Below are positions 8,407-16,035 of a stretch of 64,000 nucleotides of DNA, in pieces. Both the position numbers and the translations under genes were made by a program. The DNA lies in the NCBI RefSeq assembly GCF_000378045.1, contig NZ_KB899096.1, positions 62,001-126,000 of the forward strand, read 5' to 3'. The notes below the pieces were generated by a model, which saw only the letters and a program-made list of their open reading frames with translations, made no database searches and was not told where the DNA came from. Positions within the stretch are counted from its first letter, which is position 1; every line of letters starts with the position of its first letter. Origin of the DNA: Marinobacterium rhizophilum DSM 18822 (GTDB taxonomy: Bacteria > Pseudomonadota > Gammaproteobacteria > Pseudomonadales > Balneatricaceae).

Positions 8407-10281
8407 ATGAAAATAACAACACTTTCGGTACTAGTTTCAGCGGCCCTGCTCTCCCTGGCCACCACGGCGGCGGAGCCCTCCTACTCGCCGATGGCGGGCA
8501 AGACCTACCCGCAGCAGGTGTACTGGGGCGACACCCACCTGCACACCAGCTACTCTTTCGATGCCGCGATGATGGGCAACAAACAGCTTGGCCCGGAAGA
8601 GGCTTACCGGTTTGCCCGCGGTGAGGAGGTTCAGGCCCACAACGGCATGACTGCCCGCTTGAGCCGGCCGCTGGACTTCCTGATGGTGGCCGACCACGCC
8701 GAGTATCTGGGGCTGGTGCCGATGATCAACGCGGGCAACCAGGAACTGCTCAGCGATCCGGTCGGTGCACGCTGGTCCGCATTGTTGAACGGTGGCCCCG
8801 ACGAACAGCTCAAGGCCCTGCTGGAGATGAACGTCGATATCGGCGACAACCGTAAAAGCCTGAGCAACCCGATGGTGGAACGCAGCGCCTGGGACCGCAT
8901 CACCGAGGCCGCCGACAAATACAATGACCCCGGCAAGTTCACCGCCTTTATCGGCTACGAATGGACCACCATGCCCGGCGGCGACAATCTGCACCGAGTG
9001 GTCATGTTTGGTGATGATGCCAGCAAGGCAGGGCAGATCCTGCCCTTCTCCGCCTTCGACAGTGAAGATCCGGAGGATCTATGGCGATTCCTGCAGAGCT
9101 ATGAGGACAAGACCGGCGGCAGGGTACTGGCCATTCCCCACAACGGCAATGTCAGTAACGGTCTGATGTTCGCCCTGGCCGACCGCGACGGCAACCCGCT
9201 CAGCCGCGAGTACACCAAAACCCGCAGCCGCTGGGAGCCGGTGATCGAGGTCACCCAGATCAAGGGCGACGGCGAAACCCACCCCGCGCTGTCCCCCGAC
9301 GACGAGTTCGCCGACTTCGAAACCTGGGACAAGGGCAACCTGAGCGCCCTGTCCGCCAAGCGCCCCGAGATGCTGCCCTATGAATACGCGCGCTCTGCGC
9401 TGAAGCTCGGCCTGCAGCAGGAAGCCAAGCTCGGCGTCAATCCGTTCAAGTTCGGCATGATCGGCAGCACCGATGCCCACACCAGCCTGCCGGCGGTGGA
9501 GGAAAACAATTTCTGGGGCAAGTTCAGCCTGTTCGAGCCCAGCGCCAAACGCGCCGAGGTCCCGGCCTACACCAAGGGCAAGCACGGCAAGGTATATTCC
9601 CTGAGCGTAGACGAGACCTCGGCTTCCGGTTATGCCGCAGTCTGGGCCACACAAAACACCCGCGAGGCCCTGTTCGACGCCATCAAGCGCCGCGAAACCT
9701 ATGCCACCACCGGCCCCCGCATGACCGTGCGCTTCTTTGGCGGCTGGGACTTCTCCGACGACGAGGCGAGCTACTCCGACTACGTGGACCGCGGCTACAC
9801 CAAGGGCGTCCCGATGGGCGGCGACCTGACGCAGGCGCCGGCCGGCGAGGCACCGCGCTTTATGGTCACCGCGTCCCGCGACCCGGACGGCGCCAACCTC
9901 GACCGGGTACAGATCGTCAAAGGCTGGCTGGATAGCGATGGCACCACCCGCGAGCAGGTCTACGATGTGGCCTGGAGCGGCGACCGTACGCCGGACGCCA
10001 ACGGCAAGCTGGCTGCGATCGGCAACACGGTCGATCTGGCGGAGGCCACCTGGCGCAACAGCATCGGCGCCGCCGAGCTGGCCAGCGTCTGGACCGACCC
10101 CGATTTCGATCCCATGGAACGCGCCTTCTACTACGTTCGCGTGCTGCAGATACCGACCCCGCGCTGGACCGTCTACGACGAAAAGCACTTCGGTGAGCAG
10201 CTGCGCAGCGAGATGCCGAAGTGGGTACAGGAACGCGCCTATTCCTCGCCTATCTGGTACACGCCGGCCAAGGAGCACTGA
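8407..10281 (+). CDS. Secreted DUF3604 protein (PHP-like), copy 2
   Basis: A 624-residue paralogue of the preceding gene, 125 bp downstream. It has a signal peptide (MKITTLSVLVSAALLSLATT) and the same motifs: WGDTHLHTSYSFDA near residue 39, VADHAEYLG near 96, IPHNGNVSNG, GSTDAHTSLP. The last metal-site motif reads DAH where copy 1 reads DSH. It also carries an insert rich in K/E around LFEPSAKRAEVPAY that copy 1 lacks, and ends QERAYSSPIWYTPAKEH. The two copies align over their whole length but clearly differ, so this is an old duplication rather than an assembly repeat. It sits 3 bp ahead of the PPIase gene, indicating one operon. Confidence 0.9.
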   Translation: MKITTLSVLVSAALLSLATTAAEPSYSPMAGKTYPQQVYWGDTHLHTSYSFDAAMMGNKQLGPEEAYRFARGEEVQAHNGMTARLSRPLDFLMVADHAEYLGLVPMINAGNQELLSDPVGARWSALLNGGPDEQLKALLEMNVDIGDNRKSLSNPMVERSAWDRITEAADKYNDPGKFTAFIGYEWTTMPGGDNLHRVVMFGDDASKAGQILPFSAFDSEDPEDLWRFLQSYEDKTGGRVLAIPHNGNVSNGLMFALADRDGNPLSREYTKTRSRWEPVIEVTQIKGDGETHPALSPDDEFADFETWDKGNLSALSAKRPEMLPYEYARSALKLGLQQEAKLGVNPFKFGMIGSTDAHTSLPAVEENNFWGKFSLFEPSAKRAEVPAYTKGKHGKVYSLSVDETSASGYAAVWATQNTREALFDAIKRRETYATTGPRMTVRFFGGWDFSDDEASYSDYVDRGYTKGVPMGGDLTQAPAGEAPRFMVTASRDPDGANLDRVQIVKGWLDSDGTTREQVYDVAWSGDRTPDANGKLAAIGNTVDLAEATWRNSIGAAELASVWTDPDFDPMERAFYYVRVLQIPTPRWTVYDEKHFGEQLRSEMPKWVQERAYSSPIWYTPAKEH

Positions 10282-10284
10282 GTC

Positions 10285-11145
10285 ATGATTCGCAGACTGA
10301 TTAAAGATCCCCTGTTGCATTTCGTGCTCGTCGGCGCCTGTCTTTTCGGTACCTACCAGCTCATCGGCACCCCCGATACGACCCTGTCCGACAACACCAT
10401 CGTTGTCGACCGCGACACGCTGCTGACTTTTATCCAGTACCGTTCCAAGGCGTTTCAGCCCGACATGGCCGCGCAGCGCCTGGACGACATGACGGCCGTC
10501 GAACGCCAGCAGCTGATTCACGACTTCGTTCGTGAAGAAGCACTGTATCGGCAAGCCCAGGCGCTGGGCATGAGCGAAAACGACTACATCATCCGCCGCC
10601 GCTCCGTGCAGAAGCTGGAGTTCATCGCCCAGAGCATGGCCGAGCAAGCCGTGACCGCCGATGCTGAAAAGGTAGCGGCCTACTTCGATGCCCACCGCCA
10701 GGACTACTACGAGGAGCCCTCGTACACCTTTACCCATGTGTTCATCAAGGGCGACACGGGTACGCACAAAGCATCCGACCTGTTGCACCAGCTCAACGGA
10801 CAGCACGTCGAGTTCTCGCACGCCGCACGTTTCGGCGACCGTTTCCTGTACCACCGCAACTACGTCGAGCGGACGCCGGACTTCATCGCCAGTCATTTCG
10901 GTGAAACCTTTATGGATCAGCTGGCCCGAATAAAGCCGGACACCGGACGCTGGCAAGGCCCCCTCACCTCAACGCATGGGCAGCATCTGGTGATGCTGAG
11001 CGAACACCAGCCCGGGCGCGTACCGGAACTGGCGCAGATACAGACACGCGTCGAGCAGGACTACCTGCGATGGGAACAGCAGCAGAAGCAGGAACTGGCC
11101 ATTCAACAGATCGTGGGGCAATACCATGTTGAAAATCGCCTGTAA
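10285..11145 (+). CDS. Membrane-anchored PpiC/parvulin-like peptidyl-prolyl isomerase
   Basis: 286 residues with one N-terminal membrane segment (LLHFVLVGACLFGTYQLI, residues 10-27) and a periplasmic remainder. The region LIHDFVREEALYRQAQALG followed by an acidic helix and the EEPSYTFTHVFIK strand resembles SurA/PpiC-type proteins with a parvulin domain (Rotamase_2 class). The domain is divergent, so chaperone-like function is as likely as catalysis. It starts 3 bp after the second DUF3604 gene and overlaps the HupE/UreJ gene by 20 bp. This tight coupling suggests it helps fold or assemble the secreted DUF3604 proteins or the HupE-like protein. That role is inferred from position. Confidence 0.75.
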   Translation: MIRRLIKDPLLHFVLVGACLFGTYQLIGTPDTTLSDNTIVVDRDTLLTFIQYRSKAFQPDMAAQRLDDMTAVERQQLIHDFVREEALYRQAQALGMSENDYIIRRRSVQKLEFIAQSMAEQAVTADAEKVAAYFDAHRQDYYEEPSYTFTHVFIKGDTGTHKASDLLHQLNGQHVEFSHAARFGDRFLYHRNYVERTPDFIASHFGETFMDQLARIKPDTGRWQGPLTSTHGQHLVMLSEHQPGRVPELAQIQTRVEQDYLRWEQQQKQELAIQQIVGQYHVENRL

Positions 11146-12097
11146 GCTGCTGCTCGCGCTGGTGCTGCTGGCGCCGACGGCGCTGTTCGCGCACGAGGCA
11201 CGTCCGCTTTACCTGCAGATCGACGAGCTCGATAGCCAGCAGCAGGGACTGTATCGCTATAGCCTCAAACTGAATGTGCCCCCATCGATTGAAGCGGACA
11301 ACCGCCCCTATGTAATGTTGCCGGATAGCTGCCAGCAGCAGAACCTGGGCCCGATCGCGAAGGTGGAATGCTCGGCCTCACTGGCCGGCCAGACCCTCAG
11401 TATCGACTACCCGAACTTCAACCCGTCGATCACGGCGCTGGTGAGAGTCGCCTTCAGCTCCGGTGAAACCCACCAGAAGCTGCTATCCCCCGGCGAGACT
11501 CAATGGCAGCTGCCGGCCCCGCAAAGTACCTCGCAGGTGGTCGGCGAGTACCTGGAACTGGGGATCGAACATATCCTGGCCGGCTGGGACCATCTGCTCT
11601 TCCTGCTCTGCCTGCTGATGATATCGGGCACGATCAAACGGACCCTGGTCACGGTATCGGGTTTTACGGTGGCTCACTCACTGACGCTGGTACTGACGAC
11701 GCTGGGCCTGGTGCGGTTGCCTGTCGCCCCGGTAGAAGCGGTGATCGCCCTGAGCATACTGTTCCTGGCCGCCGAGATTGCACGGGCACGCCGCACGAGC
11801 CTGGCCTGGCGCTATCCGATCCTTGTGTCCTCTGTGTTCGGCCTGATCCACGGCTTCGGATTCGCCGCGGTATTGCAGGAAATCGGCTTGCCGCAAACCG
11901 AGCTGGCCACCGCGTTGCTGTTCTTCAATGTCGGTGTGGAAATTGGCCAGGTGGCGTTCGTACTGACCGTCATGACCACCTTCTGGCTGCTCGGCAAATG
12001 GTCGGCGTTTCCGCTGGCCCGGTTGCAGCAGGTGATAATTTATGGCGCCGGATCGCTCGCCGCATTCTGGACGCTGGAACGTATCGCCGGCTTCTAG
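11126..12097 (+). CDS. HupE/UreJ-family membrane protein
   Basis: 323 residues. A signal-type segment (KLLLALVLLAPTALFAHEA) is followed by a periplasmic domain of about 120 residues, then a C-terminal bundle of about six to seven helices. Family signatures: GIEHILAGWDHLLFLL near residue 146, VSGFTVAHSLTLVLTTLGL, FGLIHGFGFAAVLQEIGLP, and a final helix IIYGAGSLAAFWTLE. HupE/UreJ proteins are usually linked to nickel or other metal handling through membrane histidines. No hydrogenase or urease genes are nearby. In this context it may serve the metal requirement of the DUF3604 proteins; that is inference. The start lies inside the PPIase gene. Confidence 0.85.
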   Translation: MLKIACKLLLALVLLAPTALFAHEARPLYLQIDELDSQQQGLYRYSLKLNVPPSIEADNRPYVMLPDSCQQQNLGPIAKVECSASLAGQTLSIDYPNFNPSITALVRVAFSSGETHQKLLSPGETQWQLPAPQSTSQVVGEYLELGIEHILAGWDHLLFLLCLLMISGTIKRTLVTVSGFTVAHSLTLVLTTLGLVRLPVAPVEAVIALSILFLAAEIARARRTSLAWRYPILVSSVFGLIHGFGFAAVLQEIGLPQTELATALLFFNVGVEIGQVAFVLTVMTTFWLLGKWSAFPLARLQQVIIYGAGSLAAFWTLERIAGF

Positions 12098-12184
12098 CGC
12101 CGGCTTCTAGCGCCGGCTGCCAGGGCTTGCGATACCGCGCGATCCACAAAGCAAGCGCTGCGGGCTGCGGGCTGCGGTCTGCGG
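12085..12184. repeat. Two short tandem repeats after the HupE gene
   Basis: The 13-mer CGCCGGCTTCTAG occurs at 12085-12097 and again at 12098-12110, with a partial third copy to 12118. The first copy contains the HupE stop codon, so the stop is duplicated. A second array, unit GCTGCGG, runs 12157-12184 in four copies, the last with one change. Both look like slippage products in a non-coding tail. Confidence 0.65.
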
Positions 12185-12410
12185 GCAAAACAGCGTCCTG
12201 CAGAGCAAACGGGGCCGCTCGCGCCGGTCGGTGTCCCCGGTTTCACCTGTGTGGCGACCACGCGCAGGGCCGGGTCGCTGGCGGCGTATGGCATCATGAT
12301 CAATGATTGCCATCGCAGAGCGGATCAAAAGGCACGTACTGGCCGGCGTTTGACAATTTACGCCACCAGAATGATATTGAATAACAATAATAAATAAGAA
12401 AGGTACGGTC
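12098..12410. other. 313-bp intergenic region
   Basis: No gene is supported here. The left half is GC-rich and carries the short tandem repeats. The right 70 bp is AT-rich and holds the promoter of the AraC-type gene. I see no convincing terminator for the upstream operon. Confidence 0.6.
12350..12378 (+). promoter_or_regulatory. Sigma-70-type promoter of the AraC-family gene
   Basis: TTGACA at 12350-12355 matches the -35 consensus and is followed after 17 nt by GATATT at 12373-12378. The start codon lies 33 nt further on, after the ribosome-binding sequence AAAGG. Confidence 0.5.
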
Positions 12411-13418
12411 ATGTCACAGGCGAAAATCGCATCCCAGGTGAAAAGCAGCGCCCTCATGGGGCTTTACCCGCTTTGCCGGCGGCTGCAAATCAACCCGGTC
12501 AAACTGCTCGCGGATGAGGGACTGTCCAGCACCGTGCTCAGATCGACCGACCTGATGATTCCCTATGACAGCTTTGCCCACGTGCTTAACCGGGCGGCAG
12601 ACACCGCCGACTTCCCGCTATTCGGGATCGCCCTGTCCTCCTATCAGGGGCTGAAAACCTTCGGTCCCCTGGGCCTGCTCGCGGCCGAGAGCGCCACCGT
12701 GGCAGACGCCCTGGACGTAATACGCAAATACTTCCATTTTCATGCCCAGGGCGTGCTCATCGACATTGCGCTGCGGGAAAAAGACGTTGAACTGTCAATC
12801 GAATTCGACATTGACCCTGCAATCAGCCTTGAACAGACATTCGAGCTGAGCCTGGGGCTTGGCTACAACGTGCTGCGTGAAATGGCGCCCGAATGGATGG
12901 AAAGGGCGAAGATCCACTTCAGTCATGGCCCACTCGCCGCGCCCGAGGAATACAAGCGGTATACACCGGCAAAAATCTGCTTCGAGCAGGAAAAAAACGC
13001 CATTATTTTCCCCATTCAGCTTCTTCGACAGACGCCCAGACCGGCGTCGGACGAAATAAAAAGCTACCTGGAATCGTTTCTGGAAAGGGAATCGAAGGGT
13101 CGAGAGCAACCGCTGCAGTACAAGGTCTCCAAGCTGATTTTCGAGCTTATCCCCACCGGGGACGCGACGCTGCCAACCATCGCCTCGATGCTGGGAATGA
13201 ACGTGCGAACGCTGCAGCGCGAGCTGCAGCTGGCGGGAACCGAGTTCCGTTTGCTGGTCGACCAGGTACGCTTCCAGATTGCCCGCGAAGCCCTCGAGCG
13301 AAACTATACGCTGACCGATATCGCACTCAATCTTGGTTATTCGGAACTGAGTGCATTCTCCCGTGCGTTCAAGCGCTGGTCAGGCGTCTCTCCGCAACAG
13401 TGGCGCCAGACATCCTGA
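12411..13418 (+). CDS. AraC-family regulator with N-terminal Arabinose_bd-like domain
   Basis: 335 residues. The first 190 or so resemble the ligand-binding domain of OruR/ArgR-like AraC proteins (MGLYPLCRRLQINPVKLLAD, FGPLGLLAAESATVADAL). The C-terminal 100 residues hold two helix-turn-helix units: IASMLGMNVRTLQRELQ and LTDIALNLGYSELSAFSRAF, ending WSGVSPQQWRQ. It has its own promoter at 12350. It precedes the GlcD-like oxidase by 153 bp on the same strand and may control that gene or the catabolic genes that follow. AraC proteins of this type bind direct repeats about 21 bp apart. Confidence 0.9.
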   Translation: MSQAKIASQVKSSALMGLYPLCRRLQINPVKLLADEGLSSTVLRSTDLMIPYDSFAHVLNRAADTADFPLFGIALSSYQGLKTFGPLGLLAAESATVADALDVIRKYFHFHAQGVLIDIALREKDVELSIEFDIDPAISLEQTFELSLGLGYNVLREMAPEWMERAKIHFSHGPLAAPEEYKRYTPAKICFEQEKNAIIFPIQLLRQTPRPASDEIKSYLESFLERESKGREQPLQYKVSKLIFELIPTGDATLPTIASMLGMNVRTLQRELQLAGTEFRLLVDQVRFQIAREALERNYTLTDIALNLGYSELSAFSRAFKRWSGVSPQQWRQTS

Positions 13419-13570
13419 CGCCTCACTGGCGTAAAATGGCAAATCGCGGACACCTGCCGTCAAGCGATCAAAAACCCATCGCGTCATATTCAAGACTGTC
13501 TTACCCCCGACCGGTAGAAGCATCACGTTAGTGGGGTCTTCCGCTCACCTACTAGAAGAACAGGCTTGTT

Positions 13571-14944
13571 ATGAACGCGAATCTGATTGCAGAGCTCACC
13601 ACCGTCGTCGGTGCCAAGGGAATCCTAACCGGCAACGACGTCCATCAGCGAAGAGACGGCTGGATGGGCGCCCCCGCCTGCCAGGCCGAGGCGGTTGTTC
13701 GCCCGGCCAACACCGAGGAACTCTCAGCGGTCATGCGCCTGTGCGAGGGGCAAAACCAGACGACCGTGGTCCACGGCGGCCTCACCGGCCTGGTCGGTGG
13801 CGCCAGAACCGAAAGTGGCGACATCGTCATCTCGCTGGAACGGATGCGAAGTATCGTCGAAATCGATTCGCTGAACCGCACCATGACCGTGGAAGCGGGC
13901 GTTAACCTGCAAACCGTGCAGGAAGCCGCCGAAGCCGCCGGGCTGTTCTATCCGGTAGACCTCGGCGCCCGGGGCAGCGCCACCATTGGCGGGACGATCG
14001 CGACCAACGCGGGCGGCAACCGTGTTCTGCGCTACGGCATGACCCGCGAGTCCGTGCTCGGCCTGGAGGCCGTACTCGCCGATGGCACCGTGGTGTCGTC
14101 CCTGTCCAAGGTGCTCAAGAACAATACCGGTTATAACCTGCCGCATCTCTTTATCGGTACCGAAGGCACGCTGGGGATCGTCACGCGTGCAGTCCTTCGC
14201 CTTCGCCCAAAACCCCTGGGTGAAGCCACCGCCCTGGTCGCCGTCGATGACTTCGCCAACCTGAGCCGGCTGTTGAACCTCGCAGAATCGGGCCTGGGCG
14301 GCGGATTGAGCTCCTTTGAGGTCATGTGGCGCAACTTTTACGAACTGGTCACCGGCACAGAACGCCACAGGCCACCGCTGCCTGTACAGGCGCCTTACTA
14401 TGTCATTATCGAAACCCAGGGCAGCAGCAACGAACAGGAACAGGCGCGTCTCGAGGCGCTGTTGGGCCAAGCCCTGGAACAGGACCTGATCAGCGACGCC
14501 GTCCTGACCCAGTCGTCCGCCGAGCGCGAGAAAATCTGGGCGATCCGCGATGATGTCGAAGCCCTGTTCAGTCTTGCCCCGATTCACGCCTTTGACATCA
14601 GCCTGCCAATTTCCGCCATGGAGCCCTATCTCGAAGCGCTGCAGGCGCAACTGGACGAACAGTGGCCACAGAACCGCTGCATCGTCTTCGGACACTTGGG
14701 CGATGGCAACCTGCACATCATCATCGGCAAGGTGCCCACAAGCGACAAGGCATTGGTCGAGGACAGGGTATACCGGCCACTGCAGGCCTGTAACGGCTCG
14801 ATTTCGGCGGAACACGGCATCGGCCTCGACAAGAAACCCTACCTGCAGTACAGCCGATCAGCGGCGGAAATCGCCGTGATGAAGGCACTTAAACAGGCCC
14901 TGGACCCGAAAAACCTGCTTAATCCCGGCAAGGTATTAAATTAA
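13571..14944 (+). CDS. FAD-binding 2-hydroxyacid oxidase/dehydrogenase (GlcD/D2HGDH-like)
   Basis: 457 residues of the FAD_binding_4 plus FAD-oxidase_C type. The PP-loop region reads VVHGGLTGLVGGARTESGD near residue 60-80, and GARGSATIGGTIATNAGG supplies the flavin-binding segment. The C-terminal half has GHLGDGNLHIIIG near residue 375 and EHGIGLDKKPYL near 416, the substrate/metal histidine motifs of D-lactate, glycolate and D-2-hydroxyglutarate dehydrogenases. It probably oxidises a D-2-hydroxyacid and passes electrons to quinone or ETF. Start ATG 13571 is preceded by ACAGG. The upstream AraC gene and the downstream GMC dehydrogenase suggest a role in hydroxyacid catabolism. Confidence 0.88.
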   Translation: MNANLIAELTTVVGAKGILTGNDVHQRRDGWMGAPACQAEAVVRPANTEELSAVMRLCEGQNQTTVVHGGLTGLVGGARTESGDIVISLERMRSIVEIDSLNRTMTVEAGVNLQTVQEAAEAAGLFYPVDLGARGSATIGGTIATNAGGNRVLRYGMTRESVLGLEAVLADGTVVSSLSKVLKNNTGYNLPHLFIGTEGTLGIVTRAVLRLRPKPLGEATALVAVDDFANLSRLLNLAESGLGGGLSSFEVMWRNFYELVTGTERHRPPLPVQAPYYVIIETQGSSNEQEQARLEALLGQALEQDLISDAVLTQSSAEREKIWAIRDDVEALFSLAPIHAFDISLPISAMEPYLEALQAQLDEQWPQNRCIVFGHLGDGNLHIIIGKVPTSDKALVEDRVYRPLQACNGSISAEHGIGLDKKPYLQYSRSAAEIAVMKALKQALDPKNLLNPGKVLN

Positions 14945-15469
14945 AACCTCGCTTTTATTAGGTCCTTCGCAGATTAGCGGGAAGCTAGACCACGAAACCG
15001 TAGGATGATCCTACGAATTGCGCCATCTTCGCGTTAAAGCGCGATGAGCCTTTTATTATTAACCTGGCGTGCAAATAGTTTTCCTATTTATTTGTCCGTT
15101 ATGTACAGGAAGTACGGTATGCCGCACACGCAAGGATGCGTTTGAGCGGTCACGCCACAGGCTCTTTAACCCAAAAAGAGTGGGCGCACGTGCAACCTTC
15201 TTTTGAAACCGTCCCGCCAACTTCTGGCGCATTAAGTCAAATGCAAGACATCTGATGTCAAGATACATCGGGCTCAGACCCCTAGCATGTAAACCATAGA
15301 ATTTCTTTAGTAACCGGTACTGGTTTAAAGCACCTGAATAGCCAAAAAGATTAACACCATCGGCATTTTGTAAATGCCCTACTGAAAGAAACTGTTCGCC
15401 CCGAGTAAATCACATCGAGCATATTCAGGCGAAAACACTATAAGGCCATACAAAAAAAGGCTGAGAAAT
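14945..15469. other. 525-bp AT-richer intergenic region with several dyads
   Basis: No credible gene. GC drops well below the neighbours. Inverted repeats: CGTAGGAT-G-ATCCTACG at 14999-15015; TCGCG/CGCGA at 15029-15044, followed by TTTTATTATT and perhaps a weak terminator of the FAD oxidase; GACATC-T-GATGTC at 15247-15259; GGCATTT-TGT-AAATGCC at 15362-15378. The last 100 bp is presumably the promoter and leader of the GMC dehydrogenase genes. Confidence 0.6.
14999..15015. promoter_or_regulatory. 17-bp dyad, candidate operator
   Basis: Perfect 8-bp inverted repeat CGTAGGAT-G-ATCCTACG with a single central base, 55 nt after the FAD oxidase stop and about 450 bp before the GMC dehydrogenase genes. 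The one-base spacer favours protein binding over an RNA hairpin. Confidence 0.4.
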
Positions 15470-16033
15470 ATGGATAATAACAAACAACTCCCCTCTGCCA
15501 CGCGACGACTCTTTTTACAGCGGTCGCTGATGGCAATGGCCGCGGTTGCGGCCTCCCCTCTAATGAGTGCGCAGGAACTCGCCAACGCTGCCATCGCTAC
15601 CCCAAAGCTGAACATTCTGACGGCCGACGACTACCGCATCCTCTCTGTCGTCAGCGACACCATTATCCCGCGTGGTGGCGCCTTCCCGCTCGGTGCCCTG
15701 GACATTGATCTGGCGGCTCGCATCGACAGCTACATCGAACCAGAAGATACCGCCTTGATCCAGGGAGTCCGTGGTGCGCTTATGTTCCTGGAACACAAAG
15801 CGCCCGCCATTCAAGGCAAGGAAGGCCTTTTCTCCAGCATGGCGGCAGAAGAGCGTGAAGCGCTACTGCTGGCATTGAGAGATGCCGGTGGCGATGCCGT
15901 TGCGGTCTATACCGCATTGCGTGGACTCTGCCTGTTCTATTTCTACACGGACGAGCAGGCCTGGCCGAACATCGGCTATGACGGCCCGCTGGTGAAACGT
16001 GACCGACCGGTATATCCGCAGGTGGAGGGTTAA
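15470..16033 (+). CDS. Tat-exported gluconate 2-dehydrogenase subunit 3-like protein
   Basis: 187 residues. The N-terminus carries a twin-arginine signal (SATRRLFLQRSLMAMAAVAA), pointing to folded export to the periplasm. The mature part contains LNILTADDYRILSVVSDTIIPRGGAFPLGA, as in the small subunit of membrane-bound gluconate 2-dehydrogenase-type GMC enzymes. It ends 2 bp before the GMC subunit, which itself has no signal peptide; the small subunit therefore probably pulls the flavoprotein across through Tat. No cytochrome c subunit follows, unlike classic three-subunit gluconate dehydrogenases. Confidence 0.85.
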   Translation: MDNNKQLPSATRRLFLQRSLMAMAAVAASPLMSAQELANAAIATPKLNILTADDYRILSVVSDTIIPRGGAFPLGALDIDLAARIDSYIEPEDTALIQGVRGALMFLEHKAPAIQGKEGLFSSMAAEEREALLLALRDAGGDAVAVYTALRGLCLFYFYTDEQAWPNIGYDGPLVKRDRPVYPQVEG

Positions 16034-16035
16034 TC

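Noticed and set aside
6476-10281. Possible assembly duplication of the two DUF3604 genes
   Set aside because: Copies differ throughout at protein level, in insert content and in intergenic sequence; this is a real paralogous pair.
9079-10956. A 625-codon minus-strand frame across DUF3604 copy 2 and the PPIase
   Set aside because: Shadow frame spanning two opposite-strand genes, with no conserved motif.
12107-12457. A 116-codon minus-strand frame over the intergenic repeats
   Set aside because: It runs through the tandem repeats and the AraC promoter, and the translation is low-complexity Arg-rich sequence.
15059-15268. A 69-codon minus-strand open frame in the long AT-rich gap
   Set aside because: No recognisable domain, no clear ribosome-binding site and it crosses a dyad; coding status is not supported.
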